Assembly: GCF_001663815.1 (NCBI RefSeq)
Contig: NZ_CP016027.1
Span: 992,001-1,056,000 of the forward strand
Direction of reading: 5' to 3'
DNA from: Halothiobacillus diazotrophicus
Lineage (GTDB): Bacteria; Pseudomonadota; Gammaproteobacteria; Halothiobacillales; Halothiobacillaceae
DNA: 64,000 bases
Shown here: positions 16,716 to 26,196 of the stretch, piece by piece
How the letters are laid out: every line of letters starts with the position of its first letter
Numbering within the stretch: position 1 is the stretch's first letter
The notes under the pieces: generated by a model
Seen by the model: the letters and a program-made list of their open reading frames with translations, nothing else
Databases searched by the model: none
Told to the model about the DNA's origin: nothing
Position numbers and translations under genes: made by a program

Positions 16716-19004
16716 CTACTCGCCCGTAGCGAGTTCCTCGGTGGCCACGGCGAGCAGCGCCATCAGCGCCGTACGAACCGGGGCCGTGAAACGCATGCCC
16801 TCGCCGGCGAAGACGATCCAGGCCCGCACGCAATCTCCATTACCCGTGGACACGGGAATCACCGCGAAAGCACCCACCGGGTGGGATTTGAGCTGATCGC
16901 ACAATTCGGACTGCAGGGAAAGCCCCGGACTCGGGGCGGCGGATTTGACCTCGTCATCGACAAAGATCGGCGACTGGGCCACCAGAACGCGATCGATCAA
17001 GCCATTGGCCGCCAGCTGGTTGGCCAGATCCCGAATCGCCGCGCTACCGCCCGCACACTGAAACAGCTTCTGCTCCTGCTGCTCGATTTGAGGCCCCGTG
17101 AGATCCGGTGCCGTCGACCAGACCTCGGGCCAGTGGGTATAGAGACAGGCGGCCACGATCCCGGTCTCCGTAACGATCCGCTCGCTCAGCATGCTGAATC
17201 GGTCGGCGGGGAATGACGTTGCCGACGCATCCGGTTCTGGGACGACCGGCGTCTCGGCAGGCGGCTGGCGCCCGGATTGCACCAGGGCCCAGGCCAGGCG
17301 ATAGAAATCCCGTTCCGCCTGCGTCTGGTGGGCGTTGTCGACGGTTTCACCCAAACTGTCCAGTGCGACGACCACGCCCAGAATCGACTGATCCGACGCC
17401 TTGAGGGCGCGCATGCTGACGCGCACCCATTCGCCGACAGGATCGCTCACCCGAATCCGTCGGGTCAGAACCACTTCTTCCCGGATACCCGCGCACAAAT
17501 CCTGCAGGATCTGTTCATCGCCAGCGCGGACTTCCGCGGAATCGATCAGCGCAGACACCGGCTGAATCAACGCCAGCAACTCCCGACCCAGCATCGCTTC
17601 CCGACCGGAATGAAAAATTTGCGCCCAGCGACGATTCACGTTCAGGACCGCGCCCGAGGCCGGATCGACCAGAGCCAGACCGAGTGTCGGCATCTGCTCC
17701 CAAAACACGCCCAGCTGATCGCGCTCGCGCACCAATGCAAACAGGGCCTTCTGATGATGCAGACGCATGATCTGCCAGAAAAAGAACAGGGCCAGCAGCA
17801 AGGCCATGACGCCGGACAGCGCCGCGACCGCCAGCAATTGACGCGTTTTGCGGATGGGCTGGAGGATTGCGGACTCTGTGTTGGCCGCCCACAGCAGTGC
17901 ATTGATTTCCGGCACGATCAGACGCGCATACAGCACGGATCTCGGTGAACAATCCAGCCGGCCGCTCATCATTTTAGGCGACGGGGACGGTGTCGCGGCA
18001 TGCAGATCATCGGATTCCGGTCGAAGCAGCCCACTCAAGGGGCTGGCCTGATCGAGACAGGCAGCCTCTCGGGTGGACAGCGCCCGCACGGTAGCATTGC
18101 TGCCCGGATGCAGCGAGAAACTCAACCACTGGCGGGGGGACGACTCGTCCGGCGAGACGAGCATCAGGGTTCGTGCAGGATGATCCGGCTCCGTGGCATC
18201 GTGGCCAGCAAGTGCCTGCGCATCAAGCGCACTGTAGAAAACAAGATACCACGGGCCGCCACTCACCTCGCTATGGCCAAGAAAGACGGGCAGCACCCAA
18301 TAACAATCGACGGAAGATCGTCCCGGACTGAAGCGACAGGAAAACTGCACCTTCGACGTCGCTGCCGCCTGTTCGAACAGGAGATCCGGTGCCTTGGCCG
18401 CACTTTTGAGTCCGAATTGCAATTTCTGCAGGTGATCGGCGTTGTACAGCGTGACCGTGACGAATCGCCCATCCGTCACCAATTGACTCAGCTCCCCCAA
18501 AGCTTCTGCCGGGTTCTGTGCGTGATTCTGCAATCGCTCGGAGAGGGTTCCTGCCTGCGTTGCCAACCGGGCGACCTGCTCCGCGCGCACGCTCAGCCAA
18601 TCATGAATCGCCTTGGTTTGGAGCCGCGCCTGGGCGACCAGTTCGGCATGGGCCTGTTTCAGCAACACCGGGCGATACTCGCGCGTGGCGAACGAGACCA
18701 TGAACAGTTGCGCCAGCAGCGTCACACCAATCAAGGCACCCAGCGCCGCCCACCACACCCGCGCACGGGCATCCGCCAGTGCATGGGTATCGATCACGGA
18801 AGACACCGCACCGGCATGACCGCGCTCCAGAAGCAGGAACAACAGCCAGGCCGTAATCAGCACGAAAATGCCACCGACGATCAGACCGCCGATGGAAATC
18901 GACCACTGGCTCCCGCCGATGCTTTGCAGGAGCCATTGCATCACCGCAATCCAGACGATGGCAACGATAACGTAAGCCAGAACCCAACGAAGCGATATCG
19001 GCAT
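16716..19004 (-). CDS. membrane sensor protein with PAS and GAF-like regions, no visible output domain
   Basis: 762 aa. Two N-terminal helices (about 6-26 and 37-60, ending FVLITAWLLFLLLERG) form the two-helix module common in GGDEF/EAL and histidine-kinase sensors. A third helix follows (about 84-104), then a roughly 280-residue periplasmic sensing region opening with an amphipathic AHAELVAQARLQTKAIHDWL helix typical of Cache/CHASE-type sensors. A fourth helix is at about 388-410. The cytoplasmic part has a PAS domain (about 425-555; GLALVDPASGAVLNVNRRW) and a C-terminal GAF-like region. I find no GGDEF, EAL, HD-GYP, H-box/HATPase or methyl-accepting motif. It lies 49 bases after gltX, with AAAGGAC before its ATG. 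Partner unknown. Confidence 0.7.
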   Translation of the reverse strand: MPISLRWVLAYVIVAIVWIAVMQWLLQSIGGSQWSISIGGLIVGGIFVLITAWLLFLLLERGHAGAVSSVIDTHALADARARVWWAALGALIGVTLLAQLFMVSFATREYRPVLLKQAHAELVAQARLQTKAIHDWLSVRAEQVARLATQAGTLSERLQNHAQNPAEALGELSQLVTDGRFVTVTLYNADHLQKLQFGLKSAAKAPDLLFEQAAATSKVQFSCRFSPGRSSVDCYWVLPVFLGHSEVSGGPWYLVFYSALDAQALAGHDATEPDHPARTLMLVSPDESSPRQWLSFSLHPGSNATVRALSTREAACLDQASPLSGLLRPESDDLHAATPSPSPKMMSGRLDCSPRSVLYARLIVPEINALLWAANTESAILQPIRKTRQLLAVAALSGVMALLLALFFFWQIMRLHHQKALFALVRERDQLGVFWEQMPTLGLALVDPASGAVLNVNRRWAQIFHSGREAMLGRELLALIQPVSALIDSAEVRAGDEQILQDLCAGIREEVVLTRRIRVSDPVGEWVRVSMRALKASDQSILGVVVALDSLGETVDNAHQTQAERDFYRLAWALVQSGRQPPAETPVVPEPDASATSFPADRFSMLSERIVTETGIVAACLYTHWPEVWSTAPDLTGPQIEQQEQKLFQCAGGSAAIRDLANQLAANGLIDRVLVAQSPIFVDDEVKSAAPSPGLSLQSELCDQLKSHPVGAFAVIPVSTGNGDCVRAWIVFAGEGMRFTAPVRTALMALLAVATEELATGE

Positions 19005-19053
19005 AATCAGTCCTTTGATCTGGCGGTTGACGCACCCTGGATTAACACGGGGG

Positions 19054-20460
19054 TTACGGATGCACGAGATGGGTTTTCAGCGCGCGAACCCGATCCACGG
19101 CCTGTGCCTGCCCCAGCAGGCTCAGGGTGACGCCCAGGCTCGGGGAACTGCTCTGCCCGACCAGGGCCAGGCGCAACAGCGGGCCCACCTTGCCCAGCTT
19201 GAACCCGAGCGCTTCGGCAACGCCCTTGGCCGTCTGATCGAGGGCGGCTTCCGACGCCCATGCGGCGTCATCGGACAGGGCTTCGGCCAGTGCATCGAGA
19301 ATTTTCGGCGCGTCGTCGTCCAGCTTTGCCAATGCGCCCGGATCGTAGCCCGTGAGGGGTTCGTAATACGGCCGGGCCTGGGCCGCCAACTCGACGAGGG
19401 TATGAACCCGGTCGGCATAGGCCGTGACGAGTCGGGCCGGATCGAGCGACGAGGCAGCCGGATCGATACCGATCCGACCGAGATGCCAGCGCAATTCGAC
19501 GGCCACCTGCTCCGGCGGCAGGTTCTTGATGTACTGCTGATTCAGCCAGCGCAGTTTCTCGGGGTTGATGCTGGATGCCGACTGGTTGATGTCCCCGATG
19601 TCGAACAGTTGCACCATCGTCGGTCGGTCGAAGATTTCGTCGTCGCCATGCGACCAGCCCAGACGAACCAGATAATTCAGCAGCGCATCGGGCAGGTAGC
19701 CGTCTTCGCGGTACTGCATCACCCCGACGGCACCATGACGCTTGGACAGCTTGGCACCGTCCGGGCCATGAATCATCGGCAGGTGGGCGAACTGCGGCGG
19801 CGTGACGCCCAGCGCGCGATACAGGTTGATCTGCCGCGGCGTGTTGTTGAGATGATCATCCCCCCGGATCACATGCGTGATCTGCATGTCCCAGTCGTCG
19901 ACCACCACGGTCAGGTTGTAGGTCGGGGTGCCGTCCGATCGGGCAATGATCAGATCGTCGAGTTCGCTGTTCTGGAACACGACCCGGCCACGCACCGCAT
20001 CCTCGACCACCACTTCCCCATCCAGGGGGTTGCGGAAACGGATGACCGGGGCGACGCCCTCGGGGGGCGTACCGGTGAAATCGCGATAGCGGCGATCGTA
20101 GCGCGGCTTCTCGCCCCGAGCCATTTGCGCTTCCCGCAGCGCATCGAGCTCCGCGCGGCTGGCATAGCAGTAGTAGGCATGGCCCGTCGCCATCAACTGG
20201 TCAATGACTTCCCGGTAGCGATCCATCCGTTGAGTCTGGTAGAACGGGCCTTCGTCATAATCCAGATTCAACCAGGTCATGCCCTCGAGAATGGCATTGA
20301 CGGATTCCGGCGTGGAGCGCTCGAGATCCGTGTCCTCGACCCGCAGAACGAAATCGCCCCCGTGCCGACGGGCATACAGGTAGCTGAACAACGCCGTGCG
20401 AGCACCACCGATATGCAGATAACCGGTGGGTGATGGGGCGAAACGCGTGCGAACCGTCAT
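19054..20460 (-). CDS. gltX: glutamyl-tRNA synthetase
   Basis: Charges tRNA-Glu with glutamate; class I synthetase, 468 aa. It has the HIGH-type motif HIGG at 16-19 within RFAPSPTGYLHIGGARTA, the VIRGDDHLNNTPRQ segment and the KLSKRH motif at 237-242. The helical anticodon-binding domain follows. I chose the ATG at 20460, with GAGG about 8 bases upstream, over an in-frame upstream start. The usual zinc-binding cysteine cluster of the stem-contact region is reduced to a lone Cys at 98, as in zinc-free GluRS. It is divergent from the FlgT-like gene. Confidence 0.96.
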   Translation of the reverse strand: MTVRTRFAPSPTGYLHIGGARTALFSYLYARRHGGDFVLRVEDTDLERSTPESVNAILEGMTWLNLDYDEGPFYQTQRMDRYREVIDQLMATGHAYYCYASRAELDALREAQMARGEKPRYDRRYRDFTGTPPEGVAPVIRFRNPLDGEVVVEDAVRGRVVFQNSELDDLIIARSDGTPTYNLTVVVDDWDMQITHVIRGDDHLNNTPRQINLYRALGVTPPQFAHLPMIHGPDGAKLSKRHGAVGVMQYREDGYLPDALLNYLVRLGWSHGDDEIFDRPTMVQLFDIGDINQSASSINPEKLRWLNQQYIKNLPPEQVAVELRWHLGRIGIDPAASSLDPARLVTAYADRVHTLVELAAQARPYYEPLTGYDPGALAKLDDDAPKILDALAEALSDDAAWASEAALDQTAKGVAEALGFKLGKVGPLLRLALVGQSSSPSLGVTLSLLGQAQAVDRVRALKTHLVHP

Positions 20461-20521
20461 GAAAACCTCGAAACAATGACAAACGAACTGTGAAAACGAC
20501 AACCGCGCCGTAACTGCGCTA

Positions 20522-20549
20522 TTGAACTGGAAGGATCATAGCGTAAAGT
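20522..20549 (+). promoter_or_regulatory. candidate promoter for the FlgT-like gene
   Basis: TTGAAC (20522-20527) and TAAAGT (20544-20549), 4 of 6 matches each, with a 16-base spacer. It points toward the gene starting at 20601 and gives a leader of about 45 bases. Weak evidence. Confidence 0.28.
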
Positions 20550-20600
20550 AGCCATCAGGCGCCTCTGAACAACCCGACACCGGATGGCACACCACATACC

Positions 20601-21551
20601 ATGCGCGACTTGAACCGGCTTCTCCGTCACTCCTTGCCAATCTCTTTGGCACTCCTCACGACCGCCCTACCCATCCTGTCAAGTGCGGCCACCCAACGCT
20701 TGCCTGCGTTGCCGCTCGAACAGACCAGCGATGCGCCAACCGCGCCAGAGCCCACCCGGGAAGCGGGAACCTGCGCCAATCATCGCTTCGTCAAGACCGT
20801 GGCATTGAGCCGCGTCTGGATACCGAGTGCCCCCGCCGACATCCTGAATCTGGGCTCCGGTCTGAGTGAAGCCGTGGCGACGGATCTGAATCGAGAATTC
20901 GGTTTCCGAACCACACTCGTTCCCGCAACGCGCGCGCGTGACAACGCCCCTGCCATTGGCACCTTCACCCGAACCGGACAGATCTATTTCATCCGGATCA
21001 GCGGGCATGATTTCCTCGCTACCGGCCACGACAGCGCCTGGTCTTTCCTCGGCCCCAGTGCCGACCCGCGGAGCGGCACGATCGACATCAGCATCGACAA
21101 TGGTGCCAAGGGGATCGAGGTCGCGCACACGGAAATCGCGGCTGAGTCCGTCCGCATCGCACCCTACCAGCCCCCCATCGATGCGCGCGGCCGTCCCTTC
21201 TGGTCCAGTACGTACGGCCAATCCCTACAGCAATTGGCCGAACATGCCGCGAGATTCATCGGTCAGTCGCTGGACTGTGAACCCCTGACTGGCCAGGTGA
21301 TCCGCGTCGACGGCCGCGAGATCACCATCAATCGCGGGGCCGACGACGGTTTACGCCTCAGCGACCGCCCGCTACTCCTGCGCCGCTCCGATCCCGTCAG
21401 CCTTCTGGGACAGGAAACGCTCCCCGAACGACATACGCTGGAATCACTTGGTGCTGCGGACATCGTTCACCTGAGCCATCACACGGCCATGCTGCGCTAT
21501 CCGGGCAACCACATCGTTCAAATCGGGGATCTCGTGCAGGCGGGCGAATAA
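20601..21551 (+). CDS. exported FlgT-like protein
   Basis: 316-aa protein with an N-terminal signal peptide (hydrophobic 13-28, cleavage after about SSA). Mature domains: an alpha/beta middle (about 80-215) with a DLNREFGF helix and IGTFTRTGQIYFIRISG strands, and a C-terminal beta domain with GQVIRVDGREITINRGADDGLRLSD (about 233-257). That last pattern resembles the C-terminal domain of FlgT, the outer-membrane-associated H-ring flagellar protein, or related CsgG-like lipoprotein domains. No flagellar genes lie nearby, so the link is tentative. A periplasmic or outer-membrane location is likely. Its 3' end overlaps the convergent EAL gene by 34 bases. Confidence 0.55.
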   Translation: MRDLNRLLRHSLPISLALLTTALPILSSAATQRLPALPLEQTSDAPTAPEPTREAGTCANHRFVKTVALSRVWIPSAPADILNLGSGLSEAVATDLNREFGFRTTLVPATRARDNAPAIGTFTRTGQIYFIRISGHDFLATGHDSAWSFLGPSADPRSGTIDISIDNGAKGIEVAHTEIAAESVRIAPYQPPIDARGRPFWSSTYGQSLQQLAEHAARFIGQSLDCEPLTGQVIRVDGREITINRGADDGLRLSDRPLLLRRSDPVSLLGQETLPERHTLESLGAADIVHLSHHTAMLRYPGNHIVQIGDLVQAGE

Positions 21552-24259
21552 TCCGGCAACAATTCCGTCAGCGGGCCAGGCCGATGATGCAGGTAGCCTT
21601 GCACGTAGTGGATCCCGATTTCCGTCAGCCGCGCCTGCGTGGTTTCGTCCTCCACCCATTCGCCGATGGTCTCTGCGCCCATGACGAGGGCTACCTGGTG
21701 GATCGCGCCGACGATCACCTCGGCGACGGGATCCCGGTCGATATCCCGAATCAGCTTGCCATCGATCTTCACGAAATCGGGCTGTAGCCGTCGAAGGAAT
21801 TCGAACGAGAGCAGACCGCCGCCAAAATCATCCAGTGCCAGACTGCAACCCAGTTCGCGCAAGGCGGTCATCAGATCCAGCACCAGATCGTAATTGGTGA
21901 TGGCCGATGTTTCGGTGATCTCGAAGCAGATGAGCGACGGGTCCAGCTTGAACTCACGGAAGGCCGCGCGAATGAACGGGTTGATCTGCGGATCCTGAAC
22001 CGTCGCGCCGGACAGGTTGATCGCCAGAACAGGCGGGTTTTCCTTGATCCGGGCGAGAAAGGCGAATGCCTTGCGAATGACCCAGCGATCGATTTCGGCC
22101 ATGAAATGGTATTTTTCGGCGGCCTCGATGAATCGAGCCGGATTCTGCATGCCACCTGCCCCATCGCCGACCCGCAACAGTACCTCGTAGTGCGCCCGCA
22201 CGGTGCCTGGACGATTGCGGGTCGGCTTGATCCGCTGAATGACCTGACAAAAGCCGTCGGTATCGAGTGCCTGTTTCAACTGCCCCAGTGTCGCCAGCTG
22301 GTCGCGGCGGTTGGCAATTTCCTGATCGTCCCGCGTGAACCAGTACACCCGGTTACCGCCCTCGCGGTAGGCCCGCCGACAGGCCGCTTCCGCGTCCTTC
22401 ATCAGATCGACCCCCAGCCGGTAATCCGCCAGGCAGACGCCGATGCTCAGGGTGATCCGGATTCGGTCGTTACCCACGGTGAAACGCCACTCGCGCAGGG
22501 ACGAGAGCAGATCTTCCGGCCATTGACGGTAGGAAATCGAATGAATATCCGGAATCCAGATACCGAATTCATCCGCCCCCAGACGAGCGATAAGGCCCGT
22601 GGCCGGCAATTCGAGCGAAAGGTGACTCGCCAGACGCGCAATGATCTGATCCCCCACTTCCCGGGAACTGGACTCGTTGATGAGCCGGAAATCGTCGACA
22701 TCGACCCAGAGAATCAGACCCTCACAGCGCTTCTCGCTCAACGAGTGGCATTGGGTCTCCAGGAATTCTTCGAATGCTGCCCGGTTCATCAAACCGGTCA
22801 GCCGGTCGTGACTGGCCCGATAGGCCAGCAATGCCGTGGCCTCCCGATAATCGGTCATATCCCGCATCGAGAGGATGATTCGCGACGGGGCGGGGGTACG
22901 CGACTCCAGCCAACGCACCCTGAGATCGATTTCACGCAACTGATGGCCGATGAGAAACTGAATGTCATACTCCTGCTCCGGGTCCTCGGGCAGGCGCTCG
23001 ATCGCCTCCGTCAGGCTGTCCACATCGCGCACCCCGTTCCATTGCATATGGAACAGTTCGGAGTAATGTCGGCCCTGCAAGCTTTCCTGCGCATGAGTCG
23101 GTGAACGCAGCAAAAGGTGCGTCGGCCGGTTCGCGAACTGGACATGCCCGGATGGAGACAATACGACCACCGCATCATGGAGCGCATCCAAGGTAGACCG
23201 CAGCCGATCCTCCTGCGCCCGAAGGAATTTCTGCGTCCGTCGTCCCTGAAGGAAGAAAAGGAAAATCAGGAGCCAGATCGGCAGCATCAGCCAAAAACCA
23301 TAGACCTGGAACACGCGCATCAGGGAAGGTGTGGATGGAAGCCACTGATCGCGAATATGCTGGACCGTCGAATAATCCAGCGGCAAGGCCCAGTTTTCGA
23401 TGCCGGCGCTCTTGGCCGCCGCACTGTCCGTGGGCAGCGCGAGCAGCTGGCGGGCGACTTCCCGGGCCAGATGACTGCTGACGCGCGTCGTGGCCGAGAA
23501 CGGCCATTCCGGCACGAGCTCGGTGGACACGGCATAAGGAAACCCGATGTAGTTTCGCGCGTCAAGGACGCGTAACGCACCGGGCGCTACTCGCCCCTCC
23601 GCGATCAGGTGATCCAGATAACCGGTGCGAATAATGCCTGCGTCCGCCCGATCCTGAAGAACTGCCTCAACCACATGCTGCATGGGCAAGCCGGTGAAGA
23701 GTGGAAATATATCGGTATGCGGGTCCAGCCCTGCACGGGACATCGCGTCGAGTCCCAGCAACCAGGCGCCAAGTGCATTGTCGGCGGCGCCAGCAACCAC
23801 CTTGTTTTTCAAATCGCGGAGATGACGAAGATCGGCACGCTCGGATCGGACAACGATGGCAGAACCGAATCGCTCAAGCGAGCCGGTTGGACCACGGAGG
23901 CTCATGGTCGCCAAGGGCCAGACGCGTGCCTCGCGTGACAACTCGACAAATTGCAGCGGCTGAGTCAGAACGAAATCCAGACGATTCTCGCGAACGGCCG
24001 CAGTCAGTTCCGATTGGAACATGGGTTCGATCAGAAAGCGATCACCGGGGTTCTGGGCGGTCAGATAGTCGGCCGTCGCTTGCCAGCGAGCTGCCGTGCG
24101 CGGCTTGCCGTCATAGGCAAGGACGCCGATTGTCACCACGTGTGGCTGTTCCAGCGCAGCCTGCGCAGCATGGCAGAGACCAAAACAGATCAACAGCGCC
24201 GCCAGGGGCGCCGACACGCTGAAAAACAGGATGGACCGGCCGCCGTTACGTCGGTTCAC
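21518..24259 (-). CDS. PhnD-like / PAS / degenerate GGDEF / EAL cyclic-di-GMP phosphodiesterase
   Basis: 913 aa from a GTG start at 24259, chosen because it gives a clean signal/anchor (RRNGG then hydrophobic 10-27, ending CHAAQA). Upstream frame would run into argG. The periplasmic part (about 38-305) resembles PhnD-type phosphonate-binding proteins (TIGVLAYDGKPRTAARW, VVAGAADNALGAW). A transmembrane helix (about 320-345), a PAS domain (about 360-480) and a GGDEF domain with GADEF in place of GGDEF follow, so it is probably an inactive cyclase. The C-terminal EAL domain keeps its metal and catalytic residues (YEVLLR, INLSG, FEITET, LDDFG, VKIDG, GEWVED, QGY), so hydrolysis of c-di-GMP is likely. 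Ligand unknown. Confidence 0.82.
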   Translation of the reverse strand: MNRRNGGRSILFFSVSAPLAALLICFGLCHAAQAALEQPHVVTIGVLAYDGKPRTAARWQATADYLTAQNPGDRFLIEPMFQSELTAAVRENRLDFVLTQPLQFVELSREARVWPLATMSLRGPTGSLERFGSAIVVRSERADLRHLRDLKNKVVAGAADNALGAWLLGLDAMSRAGLDPHTDIFPLFTGLPMQHVVEAVLQDRADAGIIRTGYLDHLIAEGRVAPGALRVLDARNYIGFPYAVSTELVPEWPFSATTRVSSHLAREVARQLLALPTDSAAAKSAGIENWALPLDYSTVQHIRDQWLPSTPSLMRVFQVYGFWLMLPIWLLIFLFFLQGRRTQKFLRAQEDRLRSTLDALHDAVVVLSPSGHVQFANRPTHLLLRSPTHAQESLQGRHYSELFHMQWNGVRDVDSLTEAIERLPEDPEQEYDIQFLIGHQLREIDLRVRWLESRTPAPSRIILSMRDMTDYREATALLAYRASHDRLTGLMNRAAFEEFLETQCHSLSEKRCEGLILWVDVDDFRLINESSSREVGDQIIARLASHLSLELPATGLIARLGADEFGIWIPDIHSISYRQWPEDLLSSLREWRFTVGNDRIRITLSIGVCLADYRLGVDLMKDAEAACRRAYREGGNRVYWFTRDDQEIANRRDQLATLGQLKQALDTDGFCQVIQRIKPTRNRPGTVRAHYEVLLRVGDGAGGMQNPARFIEAAEKYHFMAEIDRWVIRKAFAFLARIKENPPVLAINLSGATVQDPQINPFIRAAFREFKLDPSLICFEITETSAITNYDLVLDLMTALRELGCSLALDDFGGGLLSFEFLRRLQPDFVKIDGKLIRDIDRDPVAEVIVGAIHQVALVMGAETIGEWVEDETTQARLTEIGIHYVQGYLHHRPGPLTELLPDYSPACTRSPI

Positions 24260-24278
24260 AACACGTTTTCCGGTCCAT
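24246..24278 (-). other. 10-codon mini-frame overlapping the EAL-gene start
   Basis: GGGAG sits 5 bases before an ATG at 24278 that opens a 10-codon frame ending at TAA (24248-24246). The frame spans the GTG start of the EAL protein in another register. Because it owns the only good Shine-Dalgarno here, it may couple or limit translation of the EAL gene. It may also be chance. Confidence 0.35.
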
Positions 24279-24335
24279 GAAATCTCCCGGGTTTCTACGC
24301 TGCCCGCGACGAAGAGCGAGCAGGCAATATCCCGA

Positions 24336-25562
24336 TCACAACACGCGACCGGCCTTGGCAGCAATCCGCATGCGCAGCGCATTGAGCTTGATGAAGCCGG
24401 CGGCATCACGTTGATCGTAGGCGCCCGCATCGTCCTCGAAGGTCGCGATGGTCGGGTCGAACAGCGTGTCGTCCGAGCGACGGCCGATCACCTGGACATT
24501 CCCCTTGTACAGCCGCAGACGCACATCCCCATTGACGTAAGCCTGAGAGGCATCGATCGCCGTTTGCAACATGAGACGCTCCGGTGACCACCAGTAGCCG
24601 TTGTAGATCATCTCGGCATAACGCGGCATCAACTCATCCTTCAGGTGCGCGACGCCGCGATCCAGCGTGATGGATTCCAGAGCCCGATGCGCCTTGAGCA
24701 CGATGGTACCGCCCGGCGTTTCGTAGCAGCCGCGGGACTTCATGCCGACATAACGGTTTTCGACAAGGTCCAGACGACCGACCCCATGTGCGCCACCCAT
24801 CTGGTTCAGCTTGGCCCACAGCGTGGCCGGAGAGAGCATCTCGCCATTAATCGCGACCGGATCACCTTTCACAAAGGTGAGCGTGAACTCCTCACCCTGC
24901 TCCGGTGCCGCCTGCGGGGAAACGGACCAGCGCCACATGGATTCCTCGGGTTCCCACCAGGGATCCTCGAGATTACCGCCTTCATAGGAGATGTGGAGCA
25001 GGTTCGCATCCATGGAATAGGGCGACTTCTTGCCGGCAGCGGCGAAATCGACCGGAATGTCGTGTTTCTTGGCGTAGGCCATCAGGGTTTCACGGGACGT
25101 GAGATCCCACTCGCGCCAAGGGGCGATGACCTGGATACCCGGCTTGAGCGCGTAAGCGCCCAATTCGAAGCGCACCTGATCATTGCCCTTGCCGGTCGCA
25201 CCGTGTGCGATCGCGTCTGCACCGGTTTCGTTGGCAATCTCGATCAACCGCTTGGCGATCAAGGGACGGGCAATCGAGGTGCCGAGCAGATACTCGCCCT
25301 CGTAAATCGCATTGGCACGAAACATCGGGAACACGTAGTCACGAATGAATTCTTCGCGCAAATCCTCGATGAAGATGTCACGCACACCCATCTTCTGCGC
25401 CTTGACGCGCGCTGGCTCCAGCTCGTCACCCTGGCCGAGATCCGCCGTGAACGTCACGACCTCGCACTGATAGGTTTCTTCCAGCCATTTGAGAATCACC
25501 GAGGTATCAAGGCCGCCTGAATAGGCCAATACCACCTTGTTTAAACCGGTTTTCGTGTTCAT
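24336..25562 (-). CDS. argG: argininosuccinate synthase
   Basis: Condenses citrulline and aspartate with ATP in arginine synthesis. It has 408 aa, the usual length. It begins with the N-type ATP pyrophosphatase P-loop [16 protein letters not shown] (13-28) and contains [15 protein letters not shown] (citrulline/aspartate site) and the GRSDDTLFD-type C-terminus, the typical length and order for type I ArgG. AGGGG lies about 8 bases before the ATG. It is the last gene of a minus-strand run starting at thrS, 112 bases after the merR-type gene. No ArgR box was recognised upstream. Confidence 0.96.
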   Translation of the reverse strand: MNTKTGLNKVVLAYSGGLDTSVILKWLEETYQCEVVTFTADLGQGDELEPARVKAQKMGVRDIFIEDLREEFIRDYVFPMFRANAIYEGEYLLGTSIARPLIAKRLIEIANETGADAIAHGATGKGNDQVRFELGAYALKPGIQVIAPWREWDLTSRETLMAYAKKHDIPVDFAAAGKKSPYSMDANLLHISYEGGNLEDPWWEPEESMWRWSVSPQAAPEQGEEFTLTFVKGDPVAINGEMLSPATLWAKLNQMGGAHGVGRLDLVENRYVGMKSRGCYETPGGTIVLKAHRALESITLDRGVAHLKDELMPRYAEMIYNGYWWSPERLMLQTAIDASQAYVNGDVRLRLYKGNVQVIGRRSDDTLFDPTIATFEDDAGAYDQRDAAGFIKLNALRMRIAAKAGRVL

Positions 25563-25674
25563 CGTGCCCCTGATTTCGTTTGCTATTGATTTGTAAAAGT
25601 TTGTGAGTGTACCGCAACGGATGCACAGAGAAAATGCCGCCGCGCATCGGACGGAACCACGTCAAATATCGGCA

Positions 25675-26196
25675 TCAGAGATGCTGTTCAAGATCGTGCA
25701 GAATCGTTTCGAGAACGCGTCGCACATCCTCAAGCGTCTTCGGTGCCGAAGACAAGATCGGCTGCGCTGAGCCTGATGCGCTCTCAGACGACGGTGCCGC
25801 TTCATGCGATGCGGGAGCGGCCGTGGTCGGCGCCGCGATAGGTTCGGGATCGACCACCACGCGGGAGACATCCCATTCGCGGACCGTTTCTGTCGTCCCC
25901 GACTCGACCCGTGGCATCGGCTTTTGCCCTTGGGACAACTGCTGACGCGCACCGGCTATGGTAAAGCCCTGGTCGTACAGCAACGCACGGATCAGACGAA
26001 TCAATTCGATATCGTGCCGCTGGTAATAACGCCGATTGCCACGACGTTTGGCTGGCTTGAGCTGAGTAAACTCCTGTTCCCAGTAACGCAGTACGTGCGA
26101 CTTCACGTCGCACAGCGCCCCCACTTCGCCAATGGTGAAATAACGCTTGTTGGGGATCGGAGGGAGATCCGTCTCAGCTGGCGATCGTGCCGTCAT
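25675..26196 (-). CDS. MerR-type transcriptional regulator next to ihfA
   Basis: 173 aa. The N-terminal MerR winged-helix DNA-binding domain is clear: [25 protein letters not shown] (about 19-43), then [35 protein letters not shown]. After it comes a Pro/Ala/Ser-rich linker (about 110-145) and a short C-terminal helix [19 protein letters not shown], probably for dimerisation. There are no cysteine or effector-binding motifs typical of metal- or drug-sensing MerR proteins. The start overlaps the end of ihfA by 23 bases, with GAGG before the ATG. An ihfA-merR pair is common in gammaproteobacteria, but the target is not known to me. Confidence 0.88.
   Translation of the reverse strand: MTARSPAETDLPPIPNKRYFTIGEVGALCDVKSHVLRYWEQEFTQLKPAKRRGNRRYYQRHDIELIRLIRALLYDQGFTIAGARQQLSQGQKPMPRVESGTTETVREWDVSRVVVDPEPIAAPTTAAPASHEAAPSSESASGSAQPILSSAPKTLEDVRRVLETILHDLEQHL

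Noticed and set aside
24260-24430. EAL protein starting at 24430
   Set aside because: It would run inside the 3' end of argG, and its signal-peptide-like segment begins only after the GTG at 24259.
25563-25674. ArgR box upstream of argG
   Set aside because: AT-rich sequence is present (around 25580-25600), but no match to the 18-bp ArgR palindrome could be made by eye.
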